Assembly (NCBI GenBank): GCA_948567375.1
Contig: OX419755.1
Span: 69,692,944-69,756,943 of the forward strand
DNA from: Lunularia cruciata
Taxonomy: Eukaryota; Streptophyta; Marchantiopsida; Lunulariales; Lunulariaceae
Direction of reading: 5' to 3'
Length of the DNA stretch: 64,000 nucleotides
The translations under genes and the position numbers were made by a program. Below the pieces are notes generated by a model, which had not been told where the DNA came from, searched no databases, and saw only the letters and a program-made list of their open reading frames with translations. Below are positions 11,797 through 20,099 of the stretch, piece after piece. Positions within the stretch are counted from its first letter, which is position 1, and each line of letters starts with the position of its first letter.

Positions 11797-12595
11797 AAGT
11801 CAATTTTGAGATAGGAAAGGGTAGATATGAAGAGATAGATTGTCCCTTGGGATCTGTAGGTAGGAAAGGATGCTAGGAAGTGATGCCTAAGTAGGCGAGT
11901 ATGTTGTTTGCTTCAGTATTTAAGTGAAGCATTTGCAGTATGATGTTATTCAGTATTCATCTTTCTGAAGATAGATAAAGTGAAGTGCTATTTTCAGTAC
12001 TCGTCGCTTAAGCTTAATTCCAATTGTCAATTTTGTGTTTGTGTTTGTGAGTGTGTGAAGAATTCCAAAGAGCAAGTCAATGTGTCTGTGGATGTTGAAA
12101 TCTACAGCCTTGATCTTCATTTTGTGTGTTTGATCCTGAGTGCAGTGCATCGGAGCAATGCCTTGACAGGTCTGAGAGGAATTGTAGTATTGTTAGTATT
12201 CTACATTGGTGAGTGCAGCACGAAGTTTATGTGAAGCAATTTTGATCAAGGAAGTTGTGCCTTTAGTGGAGGGGTGGAACACAATTCTGAGGTGAAATCG
12301 GTCTTCGTAGTGAAGTGCCGTCTTCGGGAGAATCTGAATCATCACAATCAAGAGTTGTTTGTACAGAATTTACTATGATGTGATTATATGTGCGTATTCG
12401 TGACAAGTTGTCAAGATTGTGAGCTTGTTACTCTCTTCTGGGTGTAGTTTCTACCTGAGAGATTAAAGAAGCCATCAAGAAGAACTGCCATTGTGACTTT
12501 TGACTTTGTATTTGACTAATTTGGGATAGTATCTCTGTGGGAACAAACTTTATTGACCCAATTACCGCAAAAGTGATATTTGCCGAGTTGTCACA
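11797..12595 (+). repeat. Family D 3' LTR-like end
   Basis: Aligns along its whole length with 20-818, with frequent substitutions and small indels. The 3' border is CA at 12595 next to the target duplication. The exact 5' border of the LTR is not defined, since homology between the two copies extends back into coding sequence. A TATTTAAG near 11918 could be its TATA box. Confidence 0.7.
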
Positions 12596-12729
12596 AGTAT
12601 TGTCATCAGTATTGACTATTGGGAGGAGACAAACTCCTATAGAACAGGTTGGCAATCTGGTGAGGGACAAGTATGTCACTACCAATATGCTTTAGTAGTG
12701 GCGGTCTTGGCTTACTATAGTTCGGGACC

Positions 12730-14040
12730 ATGGCAGCATCGGTTTTAGCTTTCAATGGTGCAATTACTTGGCTTGGTGACTTGTTGGAGGGGAACGCCCA
12801 TGCAGAGTATACTCTAGTACCAAAGGAGATCACTTGGATTTGGAGTACAAGTGTGATTGTTCCATCCACCTTGGATGTTCCATTGTGGAGTTTAGAGGAG
12901 GCGTTGCAACAACATGCAGACCAGTTAGTGCAGCAGGCTTGGAGTGGAGCCTTTGTACCATCAGGAGATGAGTGTGAGGATGAGCCTCCAGAGTCAATTA
13001 CTTTGATACCTCTGGATACCATAGTCATTGCTTGGCAGTATCTAGTAGAGGGGATATGTCTATTGGAGTTGTTTGGTGGGATTAGCACCCGACTAGTTGC
13101 GGTATTATAGGCGAGTATACGAGTATAGAGGTACTTGTATATAGAGAGAGATGAGACTGCTAGGCAAGTCTCTCTACATCATGTGGCATACTTGGCCTAT
13201 TGATATCTAGAGTTATTACCGATGTCAGCAGTCAGAGGTTACCAAAAGGCCCTACTAGTAGATATTTCCTTACTGGGGGCGCATGATCTGGAGAAACATG
13301 GGCCTATTCACTTGGTGATTTCTAGATGGCCATGTCAGGGACATACACATGCTGGTAGAGGTTTGGGTCTTTAGGATCCTTGTTCTAGTGTGTTTTGGGA
13401 GATGTTACGGATACTACGACATCTCCAGGTTCATCAGTCCATTTCTTTAGCTTACCTTTTGGAGAATGTTCCTTTGATGGGTGATTCTTGCACTAGAGTG
13501 GTGGTGAGTATACATCAGGTCTATTCTTGGATATGACATGCTGTATTGTTAGATACAGCCAAAGTGGGATCAAGGGCTCATCATCTTTATCTTTGGTGGA
13601 CAAACCTCTTACCTAGAGAGGTTCTATAGCGTGCTTATAATGGGATTTAGCGACTTGACCACATCCTTGTTGATGATATCTTGGATGTTGGGCGTCAGTC
13701 TCAAACAATGGTAGTGGCTGATAGGTCACCTATGGCAGTGGTGAACCTAGTGGGATAGCCTAGAGCTACATTTCCCACACTCATGAGTTTCCTAGGCTCT
13801 CATGCTTTTTGAGAAGGAGGACCGGGACTTGTTTGGGACTCATAGTTACAGTAGTTGGTAGAGCCCAATGTTGATGAGAGAGAGTGGGCAATGGGTTTTT
13901 GCACTAGTATTATTGGTATTCTAGCAGTGTCAGAGGCATCCAGGCATAAGGTGTTAGGTTAAGCTATGGACTTGAACTATTTGACTTGGATTGTGAGCCT
14001 TGGCTTGGCAGAGAAACATAAGATGCGCTTGATAGGCATC
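12730..14040 (+). pseudogene. Cytosine-C5 DNA methyltransferase domain inside family A pol (DNMT3-like)
   Basis: C5 methyltransferases transfer a methyl group from S-adenosylmethionine to cytosine in DNA. One reading frame, interrupted only by stops, shows the diagnostic motifs in order: motif I ICLLELFGGIST (FGG at 13072-13080), a motif II-like ERDETAR (about 13162), motif IV SRWPCQGHTHAGRG with the catalytic Pro-Cys-Gln at 13330-13338, motif VI AYLLENVPL (ENV at 13462-13470), a motif VIII-like SRAHHLYLWWTNLLP (about 13570-13614), and a motif X-like end SRHKVLG near 13940-13960. The short spacing and the motif VIII form resemble DNMT3 more than DNMT1. It lies between the protease and the RT of the gypsy element and shares the frame with the linker before the RT, so it is part of the polyprotein. 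Stops at TAG, TGA and TAA triplets show this copy is inactive. About 340 residues upstream of motif I are unrecognised. Confidence 0.8.
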
Positions 14041-14348
14041 ACCACTCTGATACTTGTAAGCCCTGTGCCTATCAAGACGATTCAAGCACATGCGGGGGGA
14101 AATGGACCGAGTGGACATGGTATTCTTGGGACACAACCAATAGCTACTAGGGAGAGTGGTCGACTTGGAGTCCATCCAAGTGAGCGTGGGCTACTTGGAT
14201 TACACCCTTGGTCTACTTGGGATGCAGCTAGAGGACATGTGGAGCTTACAGCCAGAGTGGAAGGAGTTTTTCACACAGAGGTTGGGACCTCTAGTGGTTG
14301 GAGCATGACACTATTGCTCCCAAGGGCCCAGTGTAGCAACCAGTTAGT

Positions 14349-15440
14349 ATGTCTTCCACTCCTACTATAGTTACAAAAGATACTTGGGAGCTAGATCTTG
14401 GACCCAAGCTTACTAGAGAGGAAAGACGGAAGGTTTGGAGGTTCTTGAGGAACCATACAAGCTATTTTTCCTTTGGTATGAAGGATTTGGGTGCTTTGAA
14501 AGGACCTGGTATACGGATTGAGCTGACTAACAAGACACCAATTTTTTTAATGTCCTTATCGATATAGTGATATGGACAGGACATTGATTCAAAGCCAGAG
14601 AAGTGACCTTTTTGAGGCTGGTTTGGTGGAGATTTCACATGGAAAGTATGCATCAACGATAGTGATGCCAACCAAGAAGGATATGCATGGCACTACATAG
14701 AAAGGCGGATGTGTGGAGATTACCGTCTTATCAACCGAGAGACCAAGGCTGATCGGTATGCCATGCCTACACCGGAGGAGATTTTTGATGCAATTGGGCA
14801 TGCAAAGGTCTTCCATACTTTGGATCTTTGAGCGGGATATCATTAGTTGCCAATCAGGGATGAGGATAATCCAAGACAACATTCTGGGCTATTGATCCTC
14901 ATGGCAAGGATGTGTTATATCAGTGGAGGTACTTACCGTTTGGGTTAAAGAAGGCTCATGCTGAGTTCTAGAGTGTCATGGATAGGATCCTAGCTGGATT
15001 GGATTTTGCTTGATGCTATATTGATGACATTTTGGTCTATAGCACTACTATGGAGGAGCATGAGAGACTATTGTTGGAGGTGTTTGAGAGGTTGAGATCT
15101 CATGGACTCAAATTACATGCTGGGAAGTGTAGGTTCTTCCATGAGTAGGTTGAGTATTTGGGTCACGCTATCTACCACAAAAGACTTGGTGTTCAACAGA
15201 CCAAGGTGGAGGCTATTGCACGTATTCCTTGGCCTATGGATGTGAGCAAAGTGCAAGCATTCCTTGGGTTGGCAAACTTCTATCGCCGCTATGTTAGAGG
15301 ATTTATTGCCAAGGCCTTGGCGAAGCTGACCAAGCTTACACAAGAGTGGTGTTGGGGAGATGAGCAGGAGAGAGCTTTTATAGAGCTCAACAAGAGGTTG
15401 ATATCTACTCCTATTTTGAGGAGACCAATCAGAGGATGAC
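14349..15440 (+). pseudogene. Family A reverse transcriptase remnant
   Basis: RT copies element RNA into DNA. Blocks seen in order and in changing frames: ELDLGPKLTREER near 14390, YRLINRETKADRYAMPTPEE near 14722-14780, a degraded LDL.AGYHQ block near 14820, the catalytic YIDDILVYS at about 15019-15045, and the connection block VQAFLGLANFYRRYVRGFI at about 15248-15305. The YIDD box is of gypsy type. Stops and several frameshifts are present. RNase H follows directly. Confidence 0.88.
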
Positions 15441-15830
15441 CATTTTAGGTTCATATTGATTGGAGTATGTTGAGGCTTGGAGCGGTGCTCACCCAACATG
15501 ATGATGAGGGGAAGGAGTTTATGGTGGCCTATGCTAGTCACTCCAACAATTCAGCGGAGGCAAAGTATAGTTCATATGAGGAAGAGTGCTTGGCAGTAGT
15601 TTGGGTAGTAGCACATTTCTGATGTTACCTATTTGGTAACCCTTTCACTCTTATCATTGATCATCAACCACTGAAGTGGTTGATGGAGTCTGGCAAGCTT
15701 TTAAGGAAGCTTGCATGATGGGCTCTGATTTTATAGGAGTATGATTTCACGGTTGTTCACAGACCTAGAGTGGTGAATCGTGATGAAAATGGGTTGAGTA
15801 GATTCCCATGTCCCAACCAGCAGGATCAGA
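15441..15830 (+). pseudogene. Family A RNase H remnant
   Basis: RNase H removes the RNA strand after reverse transcription. The frame shows a degraded start (FHIDWSMLRLGAVLTQ), EEECLAVVWVVAHF at about 15580-15620, TLIIDHQPLKWLM at about 15649-15687 and the end VVHRPRVVNRDENGLSR at about 15752-15800. The DHQPLKWL block is typical of gypsy RNase H. A homologous scrap lies at 26200-26465. Confidence 0.85.
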
Positions 15831-16159
15831 CTAGAGCACGTTGGCATGGTGAGACAATGAAGAGATGGTGCCAGGTTGGCATGCATTGGCCTTTTTGTGT
15901 ATATATATTTTCAAAGGCTTTGGTGGTATCTCTCTCAATGCATACATGAGGACTTATTGAGGTCATAGATCCAAAGTGAAGATATTGGTACAGTTTGGCA
16001 AGACATTCATGATGATGTCTTAGTGAAGGACTATCTTTGCATTGGTGTTGTGGGTGGCACAGTTGGGGCTAAGGAGAGAGATTGTGTTCTTCAGCAAGCC
16101 AAACGGTTCAGATTGGAGGAAGACACCTTTTGCATGTATGGGAGGATGGTAGAGTGCGA

Positions 16160-17030
16160 GTAGTACCACTTCCATCTTAGAGACCACAATTGGTCCGTCA
16201 TGCTCATGAAGAGCTAGGACATTTTGGAGTAAAGCGAACATATAGCTTACTCTAGAGTCATTATTGGTGGCACGGTATGCAAACTGAGGTACAACAATTT
16301 GTTGCCAAATGAGTGGTTTGTGACCGAGTTAGAGCATCATTCAATGCTCTTACGCCATAGTTACACCTATCACCTATCATGGATTGGGTTACCATTGGAG
16401 TTTGGACTTTGTTGGACCTTTACCGCTAACTGTGAGACATCATTGGTGTGTGGAGCACTTCTCCAAGTGGATTGAGTTGGTGGCACTTCTTGACAAGTCT
16501 AGTAAAGGGACAACTTACTTGTTCCTGGATTGAGTTCTTAGTCATTTTGGTGCACCAGCTGAGGTTTTGACTGATCAGCGTACAGAGGTCTTGGGGAGTT
16601 TCAGGTCTTGTGTGACAAGGCTTTGATTGATCATCGTACTACATCTCAAGATCACCTTGAGGCAAATGGCTTAGCAAAGAGAGTGGTTCAGATGGTGAAG
16701 AGAGGATTGCAAAAATATGGTTTGCAGAGAGGCCACTTGGGAGATTGGGATCTCTAGTTACCTTGGTTGGCCATGGGCTATTGGTTCAGCCAGCAAGCCT
16801 CCTTAGTATTCTTCTCTCTGTACTTTCTACTCTATGGACAAGATCTAGATTTACCTACAACCATTTGTCAAGATGCTACTATAGTTTTAGACTTGGATGA
16901 CCTCGATGTATGGATGAGCGCATGTTCTCAACGGGCAGAGATCTTTTGGAGAGTGATGCCAATGGCTTTTGAGAACATGGCAATTTCTTAACACAGAGAT
17001 ACTTTACGCTATGCTACCATTTGAGGAGGA
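16160..17030 (+). pseudogene. Family A integrase remnant
   Basis: Integrase inserts the cDNA. The zinc-binding start has HAHEELGHFGVKRTYSLL at about 16198-16250. The core is broken: FSKWIELVAL near 16461 and HFGAPAEVLTDQ near 16540-16580 hold part of the D...D motif, and LEANGLAKRVVQMVKRGLQKY near 16660-16720 replaces the usual DGQTER region. The C-terminal part (16767-16991) reads FLLYGQDLDLPT and DLDDLDVWMSACSQRAE and is shared with the reversed copy at 63580-63783. The PHD finger follows in the same polyprotein. Confidence 0.78.
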
Positions 17031-17109
17031 GGTTATAGACACTCAATCCATTGATTTCATCCATGAGATTGTATATCTATAGCAGATAGCACCAACAACA
17101 CTTGATGTT

Positions 17110-17430
17110 TTGACAGGCTGTACTATCTTGAGAGTGTGTGAGGTTTTGCTATCTGGAGTCCTTGTGTTAGAAGGACATGATGGTGTTGTTTGGAAGGATC
17201 ATGTGTGCAATTGTGTGTCATGCCACCTCCCAAACATTGATGGTACTATGGACCCAAGCTTGGCACTTGTACGTGTAGGCTTGAGGTGTATGTTATGTGG
17301 CTCTTTTGGTGGAGCTGCTACTATGTTAGTGTGTGATAGTTGTTCAAGAGGATGGCATATGGCATGTATGACTCCTCCCCTCACGGGGTTCCTCAAGGAC
17401 AGTGGTTATGTCCTAGATGTACTTGACCTA
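17110..17430 (+). pseudogene. PHD finger at the C-terminus of family A Pol
   Basis: PHD fingers are small zinc domains that often read the histone H3 tail. The frame reads LRCMLCGSFGGAATMLVCD (C-X2-C, then C), followed by SCSRGWHMACMTPPL (C, H, C). After a one-base frameshift near 17385 the last two ligands appear in GQWLCPRC. This gives the C4-H-C3 order with the usual Trp before the last Cys pair. Before it stands KDHVCNCVSCHLPNIDG, probably the end of the integrase. The reversed copy at 63120-63370 keeps the same region with Cys codons changed to Tyr. The family A LTR starts about 170 bases downstream, so this is the last domain of the polyprotein. Confidence 0.8.
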
Positions 17431-17595
17431 TAGCTAGTTCATTCTTTATATGTTATAGATTGTAGACAAGTGACTAACAATGGAGCTCCATAGCACCCGA
17501 CATCTTGAACTTTGCCCATTATAAGGTATACCATATACTTAGAGTAGATGGCTATCTGGAGTTAGAGGGACCTAACCGCCAACTAGGGAGCCAAT

Positions 17596-18145
17596 TGTGT
17601 CACTTTAGAGTCTATGTATGACTTATGTGTGAGTTGTGCTTCTATAGTGTATGATGTTGATAGTGATGTATGTTGTGTAGCAATGTATATACACACAACA
17701 TCTGTCACACCATTTGTAGTGTTGCATCTAGATTGCTCAAACACTAGAGTTCCAATGATAGTAGTTAGAGTTATTTCAGTAGTTTCTCATAGACTACTTT
17801 CCGACGGTCAGATTTTGTGTTCAGGGTACTGACTTCACGGTGGAGCCCACCGTCACTTTGCACCATCAAGTGTGCCATCAGTGGGACCGTTAGGATTTCA
17901 GACCTAGCTCAACTCCAAAGAGTATACTTCCAAAGTGCAGCTCTAGGGAGCTCACTTCTCAGATGTTGAGCCTTTGAGTTCCTGGCTATGGTGGAAAGAG
18001 TCCAATAAGTGTCACTTGGATTCTCTTACCTAGAGTGGGTGTGGCTTGATTGTAATCAATACCCAATTGTTGGCAGTTTATAGAGTGATAGATCAAGTAC
18101 TAGTCTAAGTTGAGTGGATTCAAGAGTTGTAAACAATACGATTAT
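17596..18145 (+). repeat. Family A 3' LTR
   Basis: Starts TGTGTCACTTTAG and ends GATTAT where the 5' LTR has GATTACA. From 17676 on it matches 924-1398. A purine-rich stretch (GGAGTTAGAGGGACC near 17557) precedes it by about 30 bases and may be the polypurine tract. Its first 110 bases are repeated immediately after its end. Confidence 0.8.
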
Positions 18146-18256
18146 TGTGGCACTTTAGAATCTATGTATGACTTATGTGTGAATTGTGCTTCTACAGTGT
18201 ATGATGTTGACAGCAATGTTTGTTGTGTAGCAATGTATATATGCACAACACACATC
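18146..18256 (+). repeat. Second, truncated family A LTR start
   Basis: TGTGGCACTTTAGAATC at 18146 begins a near copy of 17596-17705 (through GCTTCTACAGTGTATGATG and the GTTGTGTAGCAATGTATATA block). It abuts the preceding LTR with no internal sequence and breaks off near 18256, where family B sequence begins. Confidence 0.75.
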
Positions 18257-18424
18257 TAACGTGACCGCCAACAACAGATAGAGTAGAAGGTCCTTTAGAA
18301 GGACTATCCCCTTCATGATGCCACTTTGGAGCCTCTATGTCATCTCCAAAATGCACAAACGGCCATCCAGGAGTTTGAAGCTTCAATGGAAACAAGGACA
18401 TCACCAACTAGTAGTGGAGGAATA
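18257..18424 (+). pseudogene. Family B chromovirus tail with chromodomain
   Basis: Only the C-terminal end of a Pol protein is present. The frame reads KDYPLHDATLEPLCHLQNAQ and then a tail TAIQEFEASMETRTSP, which is the second half of a chromodomain (W-K-x-Y-P...A-T-W-E-P...L.NA...I..FE), with a Leu in place of the conserved Trp. Chromodomains guide chromoviral integrases to modified histones. The tail runs straight into a purine-rich AGTAGTGGAGGAATA and then the family B LTR at 18425, as expected for the 3' end of a chromovirus. Confidence 0.65.
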
Positions 18425-18725
18425 TGTAACAATATGGAGTTTAGCAACAAAGTTAGTCAAGGCTAACAAATAGTGAAAAGGCTAAATTAGCCTAAAATAT
18501 CTTAGAAGTATCTAGGAAGCTTATTGGGCAGCTTTCCACTAGCTTAGCTTGCACCCCAAGAAAGTGGCTCAAGGAAGCTTCTTGAGAAGCTTCTCAAGAG
18601 CCTTGTATGCTCCCTATAAATATGAGAACCAAAGCTCATGCTAGGCATTTTGAGTTTCCTTCATTCAAGTGTCCCAATGGGAGCTTCCATTCTCCCTTTT
18701 CTCTCATCAATCTTGGTCTTTTACA
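18425..18725 (+). repeat. Family B LTR (301 bp)
   Basis: Starts TGTAACAATATGG and ends CTTTTACA. It is homologous to the solo LTR at 38116-38541. Promoter features are visible: a perfect 18-bp palindrome CTTGAGAAGCTTCTCAAG at 18581-18598 and CTATAAATA about 15 bases later. No target duplication flanks it, in line with it being the 3' LTR of a mostly deleted element whose right flank was then joined to family C sequence. Confidence 0.8.
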
Positions 18726-18925
18726 TGGTTAGATTGAAAGTGATGTTTAGAGATTTTGTAGTCCGTAATTTTGGTGAAGAATATTATCAACAAATGATGG
18801 CCTTTGAGGTCCCAATGATAGTCATAATAGTAGGTGCTTCTTCTTGCATAATCATATTAACCCTATATTGAAGTAGGAAGTAACAAATTGAGTGTTTATT
18901 GTGTGTACAAATCATAGAGCTATAG

Positions 18926-19960
18926 TTGCAATATCGGATGCAAGGAATAAAGGGGATGTTGAATAAGTTTCAAGAGATCAAGATAACCATGGAGGCATTA
19001 CAAGGTCAAGTATGTACCTTTAGGAATGATTACGCAGTGCAAGAAGGAGAACCATCCTCAAACCTAGTACCAATAGCTGAAGTACCTAGAGACTCACTCA
19101 TGCCAATGACATTGACCCCGGTCAATAACAAAGCCATATTGTTACTACGGATGAAGAAGATATGCAACATTAAGCCTTACAAGGGACAACATTCTATAAG
19201 ATTAATGGAAAACTGGATTTCAAGAATAAATCGATGCTTTTAATTAATTATAATTGAGATCACCAACCATTCTGCAAACATGTTTGCATGTGGATAATTG
19301 ATCAATAAAGCTCTCACATGGTACAATGCTTGGAAAAAATCATGTTGGCAAAAGGAAGAGAGATCTTTTGGATGACTAAGCAAGAAAGGTCACTAAAGTA
19401 TTTCAAATCCATGGATTTAGTGTAGATGGCCAAAACCTGACTATCGGGGTTGAAGAAAAAGAACAACATACAAGAGTATGTGGAGGCATTTCTTGATATG
19501 TAGGTAGTGATAATTGATATGAGTCTAATAGAAGCTCTTGAAAATTTCAAACATGTGCTAAAAGAGGGTAACCAAGAGGTAATGGTACAAAATCCTCATA
19601 GTATTTTAGAAGCCATTGCTTACACTTAGAGAATAGCAAGGGCGCTTAGAGGAGGTGAAGGGTAGTCTCAACTTAACAATATCAGACTGAAATGTCACAC
19701 TTTGGAGGACCATTTCCTGTGGAATTGGGCAACATTCAGTTTTGAGACCATGGAGCACAACCGGTCCAAGGAGAACAAGAATAAGTCAAAGAAAGGAGAG
19801 ATGGAGTCTCACAAGGAGAAGAAGCTTGAATAGAACAACAAAATTGTTACAATTGTGGCCGAGTTGGGCACATAACCATTGATTTGTATGCTCATCTTCC
19901 TAAAGATCCTTGGCCTCTATATAGGACTTTTGAACAACATGGAGAGACAAATTGAGGAAG
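18926..19960 (+). pseudogene. Family C copy 1 gag remnant
   Basis: The frame at 18926-19243 has the coiled start MQYRMQGIKGMLNKFQEIKI and a linker rich in Pro and Ser; the capsid-like part follows in broken frames (ALTWYNAW near 19311). A single zinc knuckle CYNCGRVGHITIDL lies near 19850 with its last Cys replaced. The corresponding region of copy 2 is at 44940-45990. Confidence 0.75.
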
Positions 19961-20099
19961 AGGATGCTAAAATCACATTGCAAAATGAAAATTGCCAGCA
20001 AATGTACCTCATAGCCTTACTAGCTTGATGGAGAAGAGTAAGAGTGGGAGAAGGAAGAGGACAAGTATGCAAAGGTAGAGGAAGACAAAAAGACAACTG

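Larger units (their letters stand above)
5214..12595 (+). mobile_element. Family D LTR-type element without polymerase, nested in family A
   Basis: The insertion begins TGTGGTACCC at 5214 and ends GTTGTCACA at 12595, so it has TG...CA termini. It is flanked by the direct repeat AGTAT at 5209-5213 and 12596-12600, and family A sequence continues on each side. The 3' end matches the LTR at 1-818. The 5' end, however, does not resemble the 3' LTR, so either the 5' LTR was lost by recombination or the termini differ. No RT, integrase or protease motif is visible. It encodes a stop-ridden protein (6085-7547) and a short C-terminal frame (11239-11796). Compared with the copy at 36000-40640 it holds roughly 3 kb of extra sequence between these two. 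Confidence 0.7.
924..18145 (+). mobile_element. Family A Ty3/gypsy element with methyltransferase and PHD finger, split by a nested insertion
   Basis: One gypsy element of about 9.8 kb once the nested 5214-12600 insertion is removed. Order along the plus strand: 5' LTR, gag with zinc knuckles, aspartic protease, cytosine methyltransferase, RT, RNase H, integrase, PHD finger, 3' LTR. RT before integrase identifies the Ty3/gypsy order. Every domain carries stops or frameshifts, so the copy is dead. A second copy lies reversed at 62340-64000 and a pol scrap at 26200-26465. The methyltransferase between protease and RT and the PHD finger after integrase are the unusual parts; usual plant gypsy elements have neither. 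Confidence 0.88.
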
